From contig NZ_CAMPPY010000001.1 in NCBI RefSeq assembly GCF_946902915.1, positions 310,001-374,000 of the forward strand: a stretch of DNA of 64,000 nucleotides, read 5' to 3'. This document shows, in pieces, positions 43,843 through 54,785 of the stretch. The notes under the pieces are model-generated. The model searched no databases. It saw nothing but the letters and a program-made list of their open reading frames with translations, and was not told the DNA's origin. The stretch is from Streptococcus sp. Marseille-Q5986. GTDB taxonomy: Bacteria; Bacillota; Bacilli; Lactobacillales; Streptococcaceae. The position numbers and the translations under genes were made by a program. Position 1 is the first letter of the stretch, and the number at the start of each line of letters is the position of its first letter.

Positions 43843-45858
43843 ATGAATCTACATCAACCCTTGCATGTCTTACCTGGTGTGGGACCAAAGTCAGCAGAGA
43901 AATACACCAAACTAGGAATTGAAAACTTGCAAGACCTCTTGCTCTACTTTCCTTTCCGTTACGAAGACTTCAAAACCAAGCAGGTGCTGGAGTTGGAAGA
44001 CGGTGAAAAGGCGGTTCTGTCTGGTCAAGTTGTGACTCCTGCCAGTGTTCAGTATTATGGTTTCAAGCGCAATCGCCTGCGCTTTAGTCTCAAGCAGGGA
44101 GAAGTCGTTTTTGCGGTGAATTTCTTTAACCAGCCCTATCTGGCTGATAAGATAGAGTTGGGAGCTACCCTGGCTGTATTTGGAAAATGGGACCGCGCCA
44201 AGGCAAGTTTGACAGGGATGAAGGTTCTGGCTCAGGTAGAAGATGACCTCCAGCCTGTCTATCGTCTGGCTCAGGGAATCAGTCAGGCAGGGCTGGTCAA
44301 GGTCATTAAGACGGCCTTTGATCAGGGGTTGGACCTCTTGATAGAGGAAAATCTTCCCCAGTCTTTACTTGATAAATACAAACTCATGTCCCGTTGCCAG
44401 GCTGTCCGAGCTATGCATTTTCCTAAGGATTTGGCAGAATACAAGCAGGCACTTCGTCGTATCAAGTTTGAAGAACTTTTTTATTTTCAGATGCAGTTGC
44501 AGACGCTTAAGTCTGAAAATAGAGTTCAAGGAAGTGGTCTGGTTCTGGATTGGTCTCAGGAAAAAGTGACGGCTGTCAAAGAAAGCCTGCCTTTTGCCCT
44601 GACCCCTGCTCAGGAAAAGAGTTTGCAGGAAATTTTAACTGATATGAAGTCTGATCGCCACATGAATCGTCTTCTACAAGGGGACGTGGGGAGCGGAAAA
44701 ACGGTGGTCGCTGGCTTGGCCATGTTTGCGGCGGTGACGGCTGGTTATCAAGCAGCCCTCATGGTACCGACAGAAATCTTAGCAGAGCAACATTTTGACA
44801 GCCTACAGAGTCTCTTTCCGAACTTGAAACTGGCTCTCTTGACAGGTTCCTTAAAAGCTGTAGAAAAAAGAGAAGTCTTGGAGACCATTGCCAAGGGTGA
44901 GACTGATTTGATTATCGGAACCCACGCTCTGATTCAGGATGGGGTGGATTATGCTCGTCTTGGCTTGATTATCATCGATGAGCAACACCGTTTTGGTGTG
45001 GGGCAAAGGCGGATTTTACGGGAAAAAGGTGACAATCCTGACGTTCTCATGATGACAGCGACTCCCATTCCACGGACGCTGGCCATCACAGCCTTTGGAG
45101 ATATGGATGTTTCCATTATCGACCAGATGCCAGCAGGGCGGAAGCCTATTGTGACGCGCTGGATTAAGCATGAGCAGCTGCCTCAGGTCTTGACCTGGTT
45201 AGAGGGAGAAATTCAAAAAGGTTCTCAAGCCTACGTCATCTCTCCCTTGATTGAAGAATCTGAAGCTCTGGACTTGAAAAATGCCATTGCTTTATCTGAG
45301 GAGTTGACGGCTCATTTTGCAGGTAAGGCAGAAGTGGCTCTTCTACATGGTAAGATGAAGAGTGATGAAAAAGACCAGATTATGCAGGAGTTCAAAGAGC
45401 GAAAAACGGATATTCTGGTTTCGACGACGGTTATCGAGGTCGGGGTCAATGTTCCCAATGCGACTGTCATGATTATCATGGATGCTGATCGGTTCGGTCT
45501 CAGTCAGCTTCACCAGCTCAGGGGTCGTGTCGGTAGGGGGGACAAGCAGTCTTATGCTGTTCTCGTTGCCAATCCCAAGACGGATTCTGGTAAAGACCGC
45601 ATGCGCATCATGACAGAAACCACCAACGGATTTGTCCTTGCAGAGGAAGATTTGAAAATGCGTGGTTCTGGTGAGATTTTTGGAACCAGACAGTCAGGAC
45701 TCCCAGAATTCCAAGTGGCTGATATTATCGAAGATTTTCCGATTTTAGAAGAAGCTAGAAAGGTTGCCAGCTACATTAGTTCGATAGAAGGTTGGCGAGA
45801 GGATCCAGAATGGCGCATGATTGCTCTCCACCTAGAAAAGAGAAAACATCTGGATTAA
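43843..45858 (+). CDS. recG: ATP-dependent DNA helicase RecG
   Basis: This 671-residue fork-remodelling helicase has an N-terminal wedge/OB domain (YYGFKRNRLRFSLKQGEVVFAVNFFNQPYL), then helicase motifs: Walker A GDVGSGKTVVA near residue 283, DEQHRFGV (motif II), TATPIPRTLA (motif III), QLRGRVGRG (motif VI), and the C-terminal TRG-like segment with GEIFGTRQSGLPEF. Length is normal. It sits 17 bases after alr with AAAGGAGTGG as ribosome binding site. Confidence 0.97.
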   Translation: MNLHQPLHVLPGVGPKSAEKYTKLGIENLQDLLLYFPFRYEDFKTKQVLELEDGEKAVLSGQVVTPASVQYYGFKRNRLRFSLKQGEVVFAVNFFNQPYLADKIELGATLAVFGKWDRAKASLTGMKVLAQVEDDLQPVYRLAQGISQAGLVKVIKTAFDQGLDLLIEENLPQSLLDKYKLMSRCQAVRAMHFPKDLAEYKQALRRIKFEELFYFQMQLQTLKSENRVQGSGLVLDWSQEKVTAVKESLPFALTPAQEKSLQEILTDMKSDRHMNRLLQGDVGSGKTVVAGLAMFAAVTAGYQAALMVPTEILAEQHFDSLQSLFPNLKLALLTGSLKAVEKREVLETIAKGETDLIIGTHALIQDGVDYARLGLIIIDEQHRFGVGQRRILREKGDNPDVLMMTATPIPRTLAITAFGDMDVSIIDQMPAGRKPIVTRWIKHEQLPQVLTWLEGEIQKGSQAYVISPLIEESEALDLKNAIALSEELTAHFAGKAEVALLHGKMKSDEKDQIMQEFKERKTDILVSTTVIEVGVNVPNATVMIIMDADRFGLSQLHQLRGRVGRGDKQSYAVLVANPKTDSGKDRMRIMTETTNGFVLAEEDLKMRGSGEIFGTRQSGLPEFQVADIIEDFPILEEARKVASYISSIEGWREDPEWRMIALHLEKRKHLD

Positions 45859-45940
45859 GCCTTTTCTAAGAAATCTATAAGCTAGCTTTTAGGTTTGGGT
45901 CTTATACCTAGAGTCATCAAAAAGAAACGAGGACTCTCAC

Positions 45941-46012
45941 ATGACTATTAAAGTAACCTACCAAAAGAAATTCCAAACCGTCAAGCAAGAGAAAGGAGCT
46001 AGCACCTATTGA
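45941..46012 (+). CDS. Possible small protein of 23 residues
   Basis: ATG to TGA frame MTIKVTYQKKFQTVKQEKG... with a GAGGA site 9-10 bases upstream, in the 317-bp gap between recG and the esterase gene and directly followed by a terminator hairpin. I do not recognise it. It may be a genuine short gene or the remnant of a longer one; spacing to the terminator favours a transcribed unit. Confidence 0.4.
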   Translation: MTIKVTYQKKFQTVKQEKGASTY

Positions 46013-46019
46013 TACACAG

Positions 46020-46042
46020 AGAGCGGAAACGCTCTTTTTATT
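46020..46042 (+). terminator. Terminator after the 23-codon frame
   Basis: AGAGCG-GAAA-CGCTCT followed by TTTTATTTT. Confidence 0.85.
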
Positions 46043-46112
46043 TTAAAACTACTTTCAGGCACTCTGTTTGAAGTTAGAGAATCTAAAACCACTTTCTATT
46101 TACCATTCTTTC

Positions 46113-46141
46113 TTGCATTGTTTTTCTAGATATGCTATAGT
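46113..46141 (+). promoter_or_regulatory. Promoter of the CE7 esterase gene
   Basis: TTGCAT, 17 bp, TATAGT, 35 bases before the ATG. Confidence 0.75.
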
Positions 46142-46143
46142 TG

Positions 46144-46157
46144 TGATAGCGATTACA
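46144..46157 (+). promoter_or_regulatory. cre-like site at the esterase promoter
   Basis: TGATAGCGATTACA agrees with the CcpA operator consensus at 12 of 14 positions and covers the transcription start region, a position that causes carbon catabolite repression. Confidence 0.55.
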
Positions 46158-46175
46158 GATTAAAAGGAGCATGCT

Positions 46176-47156
46176 ATGAAAAATCCAGCTTTGCTAGAAG
46201 AAATTAAGACCTACCTAGGACGGGATGAGATTCCAGAAGACTTTGATGCTTTCTGGGATGAGGAAGTGAAAAAAGTATCCGCACTTCCAGCCTACCAGTT
46301 GGAGGAAAGAGATTTCCATATTCCTCAAGTCAAGTGCTATGAACTCACTTTTGAGGGAACCAAGGAAGGCAAGGTTTACGCACGCGTCGTCCTTCCAAAA
46401 AGTGAGGGGAGAGTTCCCCTAATTTTCCATTTTCACGGCTATATGGGACGTGGTTGGGATTGGGCAGATATGCTGTCCTTCACTGTGGCTGGTTACGGTG
46501 TTGTTTCTATGGACGTTCGAGGCCAGTCGGGGTATTCTCAAGATGGCTTGCGCTCTCCTCTAGGAAATACAGTTAAGGGGCATATCATCCGTGGTGCTGT
46601 TGAAGGTCGAGACCACCTCTTTTATAAGGATGTCTATCTGGATATTTACCAGTTAATCGAAATTGTTGCCAATATGCCTCAGGTAGATGAGGAAAGACTT
46701 TCTAGCTATGGTGCCTCACAAGGAGGGGCTCTAGCCTTGGTTGCGGCAGCACTCAATACACGAATTCAGAAAACAGTTGCCATCTATCCTTTCTTATCAG
46801 ACTTTAGACGGGTGCTTGAGATTGGCAATACCAGTGAGGCCTATGATGAGCTTTTCCGTTATTTCAAGTTTCATGATCCCTTCCATGAAACAGAGGAGGA
46901 AATCATGGCGACCCTTGCCTATATCGATGTGAAAAATCTTGCCCATCGTATTAAAGGTGAGGTTAAGATGATTACGGGCTTGGATGACGATGTTTGCTAT
47001 CCTATTACCCAGTTTGCGATTTACAACCGTCTAACCTGCGAGAAGGCCTATCGCATCATGCCTGAGTATGCTCACGAAGCCATGAATGTTTTTGTCAATG
47101 ACCAAGTCTACAACTGGCTCTGTGGCAGTGAGATTCCTTTTAAGTACGTAAGATAA
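46176..47156 (+). CDS. axe1: Acetyl xylan esterase / cephalosporin-C deacetylase (CE7)
   Basis: This 326-residue cytoplasmic alpha/beta-hydrolase removes acetyl groups from acetylated sugars. It shows the oxyanion region FHFHGYMGRGWDW, the nucleophile motif YGASQGGALAL near residue 182, and catalytic Asp and His near the C-terminus (GLDDDVCYP, PEYAHEAMN). No signal peptide, so it acts on imported sugars. Its neighbours process sialic acid and ManNAc-6-P, so O-acetylated host sugars, such as O-acetyl sialic acid, are plausible substrates, but this is inference. Confidence 0.9.
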   Translation: MKNPALLEEIKTYLGRDEIPEDFDAFWDEEVKKVSALPAYQLEERDFHIPQVKCYELTFEGTKEGKVYARVVLPKSEGRVPLIFHFHGYMGRGWDWADMLSFTVAGYGVVSMDVRGQSGYSQDGLRSPLGNTVKGHIIRGAVEGRDHLFYKDVYLDIYQLIEIVANMPQVDEERLSSYGASQGGALALVAAALNTRIQKTVAIYPFLSDFRRVLEIGNTSEAYDELFRYFKFHDPFHETEEEIMATLAYIDVKNLAHRIKGEVKMITGLDDDVCYPITQFAIYNRLTCEKAYRIMPEYAHEAMNVFVNDQVYNWLCGSEIPFKYVR

Positions 47157-47213
47157 TGAATGAGAGAGCCCAGTAGCTCTCTTTTTATAGTTCAGTAAAA
47201 ATGATTTAAAATA

Positions 47214-47476
47214 GATGATCCTCTGAAACTACTTTCAGAAATAGCTGTTCTATAAAATAATTTTAAAAATGAAATCTATTCTACTACAACCTATTGAAAG
47301 CGCTTAATAAATAATATATAATAAATACATAAGAACAAAGAAAGGGGGGAAGAGAATGCCACAGATTAGCAAAGAAGCCTTGATTGAACAAATCAAAGAT
47401 GGAATCATCGTTTCTTGTCAAGCACTTCCTCATGAACCGCTTTATACAGAAGCGGGAGGGGTGATTCCCTTGCTGG
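47214..47476 (+). repeat. Direct repeat copy 1: nanE promoter and 5' end
   Basis: 263 bases nearly identical to 59203-59464. It contains the promoter, cre site, ribosome binding site and first 40 codons of the intact nanE gene. The two copies are 12 kb apart in the same orientation, so homologous recombination between them would delete or duplicate the interval. Confidence 0.9.
47294..47322 (+). promoter_or_regulatory. nanE promoter with overlapping cre site
   Basis: TTGAAA (47294-47299), 17 bp, TATAAT (47317-47322). TGAAAGCGCTTAAT at 47295-47308 matches the CcpA operator consensus in 13 of 14 positions and covers the -35 box, so glucose repression is expected. Confidence 0.8.
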
Positions 47477-48054
47477 CCAAAGCGGCTGAGCAAGGTGGAG
47501 CAGTCGGTATCCGAGCCAATAGTGTTCGCGATATCAAAGAGATCAAGGAGGTCACCAACCTTCCAATCATTGGGATAATTAAACGAGATTATCCACCGCA
47601 AGAGCCCTTCATCACGGCTACTATGAAAGAAGTTGATGAACTGGCTGAACTAGACATCGAGGTCATTGCACTGGATTGTACCAAACGTGAACGCTACGAT
47701 GGTTTAGAGATTCAGGAGTTTATCCGACAAGTCAAAGAAAAATATCCGCATCAACTCTTGATGGCTGATACAAGTACTTTCGAGGAAGGACTAGCAGCTG
47801 TTGAAGCAGGAATTGACTTTGTCGGAACAACCTTATCAGGCTATACATCTTACAGTCCGAAAGTAGATGGACCAGACTTTGAACTGATCAAAAAACTGTG
47901 TGAAGCAGGGGTAGATGTCATCGCTGAAGGGAAAATTCATACACCAGAACAAGCCAAGCAAATCCTTGAATATGGGGTGCGAGGTGTCGTTGTCGGTGGC
48001 GCTATTACTAGACCAAAAGAGATTACAGAACGCTTTGTTGCTGGACTTAAATAA
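47356..48054 (+). CDS. nanE: N-acetylmannosamine-6-phosphate 2-epimerase
   Basis: This 232-residue TIM-barrel enzyme converts ManNAc-6-P to GlcNAc-6-P in sialic acid catabolism. Family blocks: [83 protein letters not shown] and [14 protein letters not shown], then [14 protein letters not shown] for phosphate binding. The ribosome binding site AAAGGGGGGAAG lies just upstream. It is followed after 19 bases by a PTS EIICB gene. An inactive partial copy exists at 59344. Confidence 0.95.
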   Translation: MPQISKEALIEQIKDGIIVSCQALPHEPLYTEAGGVIPLLAKAAEQGGAVGIRANSVRDIKEIKEVTNLPIIGIIKRDYPPQEPFITATMKEVDELAELDIEVIALDCTKRERYDGLEIQEFIRQVKEKYPHQLLMADTSTFEEGLAAVEAGIDFVGTTLSGYTSYSPKVDGPDFELIKKLCEAGVDVIAEGKIHTPEQAKQILEYGVRGVVVGGAITRPKEITERFVAGLK

Positions 48055-48073
48055 GAGGTAAGGTGGGAGTTTT

Positions 48074-49591
48074 ATGTTTAAAGTTTTACAAAAAATTGGA
48101 AAAGCTTTTATGTTACCTATAGCTATACTTCCTGCAGCAGGTCTACTTTTAGGTATTGGTGGAGCGCTTTCAAATCCCACCACGATAGCAACTTATCCAA
48201 TATTGAACAATAGTATTTTCCAGTCGATATTCCAAGTAATGAGCTCTGCGGGAGAAGTTGTATTCAGTAATTTATCACTACTTCTATGCGTGGGACTATG
48301 TATTGGCTTAGCGAAACGAGATAAAGGAACTGCTGCGTTAGCAGGAGTAACTGGCTACTTAGTTATGACTGCAACTATCAAAGCTCTGGTAAAACTTTTT
48401 ATGTCAGAAGGATCTGCAATTGATACTGGAGTTATTGGAGCATTAGTTGTCGGAATGATTGCTGTATATTTGCACAATCGATATAACAATATTCAATTAC
48501 CTTCGGCTCTAGGATTTTTTGGAGGTTCACGCTTCGTTCCTATTGTTACATCATTCTCTTCTATCTTAATTGGTTTTGTCTTCTTTGTTATTTGGCCACC
48601 TTTCCAACAACTTCTTGTTTCTACAGGTGGATATATTTCTCAGGCAGGACCAATTGGAACTTTTCTATATGGATTTTTAATGAGACTTTCTGGAGCAGTA
48701 GGCTTGCATCATATGATTTACCCAATGTTTTGGTATACTGAACTTGGTGGTGTTGAAACTGTTGCAGGACAAACAGTGGTTGGAGCTCAAAAAATATTTT
48801 TTGCTCAATTAGCTGACCCAGCTCATTCTGGATTGTTTACAGAAGGAACAAGGTTTTTTGCAGGTCGCTTTTCAACAATGATGTTCGGTTTACCGGCTGC
48901 TTGTCTAGCGATGTACCATAGTGTCCCTAAAAATCGTCGTAAAAAATACGCAGGTTTGTTTTTTGGGGTTGCTTTGACATCTTTTATTACCGGTATTACT
49001 GAACCAATTGAATTTATGTTTCTGTTTGTCAGTCCCGTTTTATATATTGTTCACGCATTTCTTGATGGTGTCAGTTTCTTTGTCGCAGACGTCTTAAATA
49101 TTTCAATAGGAAACACATTCTCAGGAGGTGTAATTGATTTCACCTTATTTGGAATTTTGCAGGGGAATGATAAAACGAATTGGTTTTTTCAGATTCCATT
49201 TGGACTTATTTGGAGTGTTTTGTATTATATTATTTTTAGATGGTTCATTACTCAGTTCAATGTGTTAACCCCAGGACGAGGAGAAGAAGTGGATTCTAAA
49301 GAAATTTCTGAACCTACAGACTCAACTCCGAATACTACAAATCATTTAAAACAGGATAGTATACAAATTATTAGAGCCTTGGGTGGATCAAATAATATAG
49401 AAGATGTAGATGCTTGTGTAACACGTTTACGTGTAGCTGTAAAAGAAGTTGATCAAGTTGATAAAGCACTTTTAAAACAAATAGGTGCAGTTGATGTCTT
49501 AGAAGTGAAGGGTGGAATTCAAGCAATCTATGGAGCAAAAGCAATCTTATATAAAAATAGTATTAATGAAATTTTAGGTGTTGATGATTAA
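48074..49591 (+). CDS. PTS system, glucose-family EIICB (amino sugar type)
   Basis: This 505-residue permease has an EIIC domain of the glucose/N-acetylglucosamine family (start MFKVLQKIGKAFMLPIAILPAAGLLLGIGGAL, GLHHMIYPMFW near residue 217, FITGITEPIEFMFLF near 317). A linker rich in Ser, Thr and Pro follows, then an EIIB domain with phospho-Cys in DACVTRLRVAV near residue 455. No EIIA domain; a shared EIIA elsewhere is needed. Its place behind nanE suggests import of ManNAc or a related amino sugar as the 6-phosphate, the NanE substrate. Confidence 0.9.
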   Translation: MFKVLQKIGKAFMLPIAILPAAGLLLGIGGALSNPTTIATYPILNNSIFQSIFQVMSSAGEVVFSNLSLLLCVGLCIGLAKRDKGTAALAGVTGYLVMTATIKALVKLFMSEGSAIDTGVIGALVVGMIAVYLHNRYNNIQLPSALGFFGGSRFVPIVTSFSSILIGFVFFVIWPPFQQLLVSTGGYISQAGPIGTFLYGFLMRLSGAVGLHHMIYPMFWYTELGGVETVAGQTVVGAQKIFFAQLADPAHSGLFTEGTRFFAGRFSTMMFGLPAACLAMYHSVPKNRRKKYAGLFFGVALTSFITGITEPIEFMFLFVSPVLYIVHAFLDGVSFFVADVLNISIGNTFSGGVIDFTLFGILQGNDKTNWFFQIPFGLIWSVLYYIIFRWFITQFNVLTPGRGEEVDSKEISEPTDSTPNTTNHLKQDSIQIIRALGGSNNIEDVDACVTRLRVAVKEVDQVDKALLKQIGAVDVLEVKGGIQAIYGAKAILYKNSINEILGVDD

Positions 49592-49841
49592 TAACTTATT
49601 TAATGATAAATTGTAAAATATAGTGCAACAAATAATTGTAGAAAAAATCTCTAAGTTGAAAAGAATTTAACTGAACTAGAAAAAGAAGGTTTTTATATGC
49701 TCTTTACCTGTTTTTATTAATGGTAATGAAACCTTTATGTAAAGCAACAGACAATGCAATCGACAAAGAGTATTTTTTATAGATTTATGAGACAGATAAA
49801 CTTAAGTTTATAAGTTTATTTGCTTTTGGCAAAGGAGATAA
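49592..49841. other. Intergenic stretch before the NPCBM surface protein gene
   Basis: 250 bases without a supported gene. AT-rich, with AAACTTAAGTTTATAAGTTTA-like partial repeats at about 49799-49820. No clear terminator for the EIICB gene was found. Confidence 0.45.
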
Positions 49842-52800
49842 ATGGATAAGAAAAAATCAAAAAAAGTAATAAGTAGTATTTTAGTTTTAGTTGTGTTGTT
49901 TCAAATGGTATGTCCAGTTTTTTCCTATGCAATAGAAAATGGTGGACAAGAAACGACGAATGAAAGCTTAGTGTTGGATGAAAACACTGGTAAAGACGAA
50001 GATAACAGTGCTCAGGATTCTTCAGAAGATGAAGAAAATATCGTTGTTACGGCTGCTCACCAAAGCGAAGACTATAAATATCTTTCTGATTTAGATTATA
50101 TTACAGAAAATAATTGGTCTTATGCAGGATGGGGAGAAATTAAAAAAGACAAGAATATTGAAAATGGACAAATCAGTTTGCTTGTTGATGGAACAAGAGT
50201 CTATTTCAGTAAAGGTATGGGAGCGCATGCTTCTTCACGACTTACCTATGATGTTTCTGGTTTTTCAGGTACATATACTCGATTTGTTTCTAAAATGGGA
50301 GTCGATGCTTCTAAAAATGGTCGAGGAGAAGTCTGGTTTAAAATTTTTGCTTCAAAGGATGGAACAAATTGGGATGAACTTTATAAATCAAATCCAGTAA
50401 CTTCAAAAGACAATGCCTTAGATGTGGATTTAAATATTAAAGATTATAAATATTTAAGATTATATGCAGATAAAAATGGCTCAAATGCGGTAGATCATGC
50501 TGTTTATGCAGATTCGCGAATTGTAAAAGAAAACTATGATCTTTCATCAGAAATTTTTGATGATATCAAAAAGGTATCTTACTATGATGAAATTCTTTCT
50601 AAAAATACAGTAGAAGAAAACTATAAAAATCATTTCGATACAGTATTAAAAAGAGAATTTATCAATCGCATGGGTTATTGGAATTTACAAAACAGTATCA
50701 AAGGTGATGATACTGGTGAATCAAAAGAAGCTATTAAATGGATTTTTAATGATCAAGAAAACTTACAACTATTTATTGAAGCTGGAAATGTAGGAGATTC
50801 TTTAAAATGTATTAGTCTATTAAAAGAATTATATAGTAAGCACAAAGATGATCTTAATGATCAAACACAAGGTGACGTTTATAAAAAGATGGTGATTGCC
50901 TTAGCAATTGCTTATAGTACAGATAGAAATGGTTCACCGTTGAGTTTCAATATGCAACCGAATTCCTATGATGCTGTAGAAAGATATGAAATTATAAAAG
51001 ATTTATATGATTCAGGTCTGTTTGCTAGAAAAGATGAATTTAGTACATATTCTATGGAACTTATTCGAATGGTAATGAATGATTCTATTAGTAATGATGA
51101 AATCTATTGGTTAAGACATTACTCGCAATCACGTTATGGAACGGATCTCAATAAAGCTTTAAACCCTTATAATTATACGAATTATGCTTCACCAAAATAT
51201 ACTCAAGATAAACTTTATGATGCAAACAATAGAGAAACATATGATACGAAATATCAATTAAGTAAATATAACATTCCTTATGGATTAAACAGTGATGGAA
51301 CAAAAACCTCAAGAACATGGATGGTTATGGAAGCTGGAGGTATTTGTTGGAATATTTCAAGATTAGGACAAAACTTAAATCGCGTTTATGGAATACCAAC
51401 AGTAGGTGTCTATCAACCAGCTCATGAATCTTATTTTACTTATTCACAAAATAGTGACGGTAAAGGTACCTGGAGTATTGGAAATAATATTTTTGGTTGG
51501 GGACAAAGTTCGTCAAAATGGTATGGTGGAAATGGAACACGTTTATTATTAAATTGGAATAATAAATCATTTACACGTGCACATATGGGATTAAAGGTTG
51601 ATCTAGGTAATGGAGTGAAATCGGATGTAGGAAATAACGGTGGATATCAATTATTAGGACAAGCTGCTTTAAATAACTATGAAGCTTATCAAAAATCACT
51701 TTATTATAACTTGATTGCCAATTCTTATGAAAGTGCAACACAAAAAGAAAAAGTTTATAATAAAGCACTAGAAATTTTAGATATCAATTTAGACAGCTTT
51801 GAAGCAATACTTAATCTTTATAAACAAAAAGGTGATCAAGTAACAAGTGCAAATTGGTTAGAACTCGCTAAAAGAGTGATTTCAACATATACCTACTATC
51901 CAATGGCTATGACAGATTTATTAAGAGTGATTAATCCTTATTTGAATAGAGAAGATACAATAGAAGTTGATATATCAAGAACAGAGGCTTTGAATAAAGC
52001 TTTAAATGCGACAGATGATGAAGTATTACAATCAGGAGCATGTAGAGAAATTGCCCGTAAACTTCTTGGAAGTGACAAAGTCGATTTAGCTTCATTCTCT
52101 TTTGATGGAGAAAATGCGGGTATGATCGTTATGAATTCAAAATATGATGATTATGATTTCCAAGTCCAATATAGTTTGGATGGGGGAAATACTTGGGAAA
52201 CCTCATTAGAACATAAAATAATCTTATCTAAAGAACAAATCGACAGTATTACTGGTGATAATGATATCCAAGTTAAAATATCAGGGTCAAATGAAGTGTT
52301 TACGATTGATATTTTAGAAGGTGAAAATATTTCTTCAAAAACACTTGTGATGAATGATGATGAAGATTCCTTTGTTGGAAAAACAGAAGTTTTAGAATAT
52401 AGTATAGACAATGGAAAAACATGGAAGGCTTTTGATAGTGATACGAGAATTACAGGAAATCAAACAGTGCTTGCTCGATACAGAGCACATGGAGTGTATT
52501 TAAGTGGAGATAGTACAGAATATAACTTTACTGAAAATAACGATAAAGAGAAAAAATATGTTTACGTTAAAGATATTTCTTACGTATCATCAGGAAGTTC
52601 TCAACGTGGATATGCTGCGCAAAATATGATAGATGCCAGTCCATTTACAACATGGCATACAACATGGGGACAAGTGGCCGAAGACAAGACCTATGTCGTC
52701 AGCTTCAATGAAGTAAAATATCTTTCACAAGTTACTTATGATCCAGCAGGATTAAATGGAAGAATAAAATCAGCAAAAATCTATGTAAGTTTGGATGGTC

Positions 52801-53006
52801 AAGAATGGACTTTAGCTGGTGAAAAGACAAATATGGCGAATAATACTGACAGAAAAGAAATTTCACTTGATAAATCATTACCGGCAAAGTTTGTAAAGAT
52901 TGAAGCAACAGAAACGTATGGTAATGCGGAAGGTCCAAATAAATATGTAAGTGGAACACGTTTTAATTATTATGAAGATACGACAAAAGTTTATAAGGGT
53001 TCCTAG
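49842..53006 (+). CDS. Large secreted NPCBM / F5-8C domain protein, C-terminally truncated
   Basis: This 1054-residue protein has a signal peptide (MDKKKSKKVISSILVLVVLF...SYAIE), an acidic linker, an NPCBM/NEW2-like carbohydrate-binding domain (about 75-230, with DLDYITENNWSYAGWGEIKKD and FSKGMGAHASSRLTYD), and a helical middle. A Cys-His segment follows (GGICWNISRLGQNLNRVYGIPTVGVYQPAHESYF, about 499-530) that resembles a transglutaminase/cysteine-peptidase core. A F5/8C-like discoidin domain comes near the end (SGSSQRGYAAQNMIDASPFTTWHTTWG). No sortase or anchor motif remains: the frame ends early, and related sequence continues in another frame at 53007-53187. AT-rich and unlike its neighbours; probably acquired. 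It likely binds and processes host glycoproteins. Confidence 0.75.
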   Translation: MDKKKSKKVISSILVLVVLFQMVCPVFSYAIENGGQETTNESLVLDENTGKDEDNSAQDSSEDEENIVVTAAHQSEDYKYLSDLDYITENNWSYAGWGEIKKDKNIENGQISLLVDGTRVYFSKGMGAHASSRLTYDVSGFSGTYTRFVSKMGVDASKNGRGEVWFKIFASKDGTNWDELYKSNPVTSKDNALDVDLNIKDYKYLRLYADKNGSNAVDHAVYADSRIVKENYDLSSEIFDDIKKVSYYDEILSKNTVEENYKNHFDTVLKREFINRMGYWNLQNSIKGDDTGESKEAIKWIFNDQENLQLFIEAGNVGDSLKCISLLKELYSKHKDDLNDQTQGDVYKKMVIALAIAYSTDRNGSPLSFNMQPNSYDAVERYEIIKDLYDSGLFARKDEFSTYSMELIRMVMNDSISNDEIYWLRHYSQSRYGTDLNKALNPYNYTNYASPKYTQDKLYDANNRETYDTKYQLSKYNIPYGLNSDGTKTSRTWMVMEAGGICWNISRLGQNLNRVYGIPTVGVYQPAHESYFTYSQNSDGKGTWSIGNNIFGWGQSSSKWYGGNGTRLLLNWNNKSFTRAHMGLKVDLGNGVKSDVGNNGGYQLLGQAALNNYEAYQKSLYYNLIANSYESATQKEKVYNKALEILDINLDSFEAILNLYKQKGDQVTSANWLELAKRVISTYTYYPMAMTDLLRVINPYLNREDTIEVDISRTEALNKALNATDDEVLQSGACREIARKLLGSDKVDLASFSFDGENAGMIVMNSKYDDYDFQVQYSLDGGNTWETSLEHKIILSKEQIDSITGDNDIQVKISGSNEVFTIDILEGENISSKTLVMNDDEDSFVGKTEVLEYSIDNGKTWKAFDSDTRITGNQTVLARYRAHGVYLSGDSTEYNFTENNDKEKKYVYVKDISYVSSGSSQRGYAAQNMIDASPFTTWHTTWGQVAEDKTYVVSFNEVKYLSQVTYDPAGLNGRIKSAKIYVSLDGQEWTLAGEKTNMANNTDRKEISLDKSLPAKFVKIEATETYGNAEGPNKYVSGTRFNYYEDTTKVYKGS

Positions 53007-53187
53007 CATTGAATATTCCATAGCTTCTCTAACCAATAAAGATATTGTAGCAACTTTACAACTTCCTTCAGGATTTAAAGCTGTTGGTGAAAGTACATAT
53101 ACATTTGATAAAAATGGTGAACATACATTCACTTATAAAGATTTAAATAATAAAAAAACAGAGGAGGGTGATGGATGCGTCGAATAA
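53007..53187 (+). pseudogene. Out-of-frame remnant of the NPCBM protein C-terminus
   Basis: In the frame shifted by one from the large gene, residues PSIEYSIASLTNKDIVATLQ...ESTYTFDKNGEHTFTYKD form part of an Ig-like repeat of the kind that follows discoidin domains in streptococcal and clostridial surface proteins. The frame then ends at 53187. The parent gene has thus lost its frame and most of its C-terminal repeats and anchor. Confidence 0.65.
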
Positions 53188-53204
53188 AATGAAAACGTAT
53201 ATAA

Positions 53205-54587
<1,383 letters not shown>

Positions 54588-54606
54588 GCACTAAGTCAGA
54601 TTGATT

Positions 54607-54655
54607 CCCCCCTTTTCCCTGTCCACTATGGTGTAAGAAAAGGGGGACTTTTGTT
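54607..54655 (+). terminator. Hairpin between binding-protein and permease genes
   Basis: CCCCCTTTTC / GAAAAGGGGG followed by ACTTTTG. A leaky terminator here would give excess binding-protein mRNA. Confidence 0.7.
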
Positions 54656-54785
54656 TGAAATGTAAGGAACTGTCACGAAATTAAAATGAAGTTCTTACAT
54701 AAGCGAATCTTAAAAAATTTCATTTTGATTTTAAAACAGTTTAAGAAAATCAAAAACTATTCTATTTGAAAGAGAGGTGCCGACT

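Noticed and set aside
52951..53006. Separate gene starting at 52951 with MEHVLIIMK
   Set aside because: Its first codons overlap the large surface protein in another frame; only the part after about 53007 resembles protein sequence and it is a remnant.
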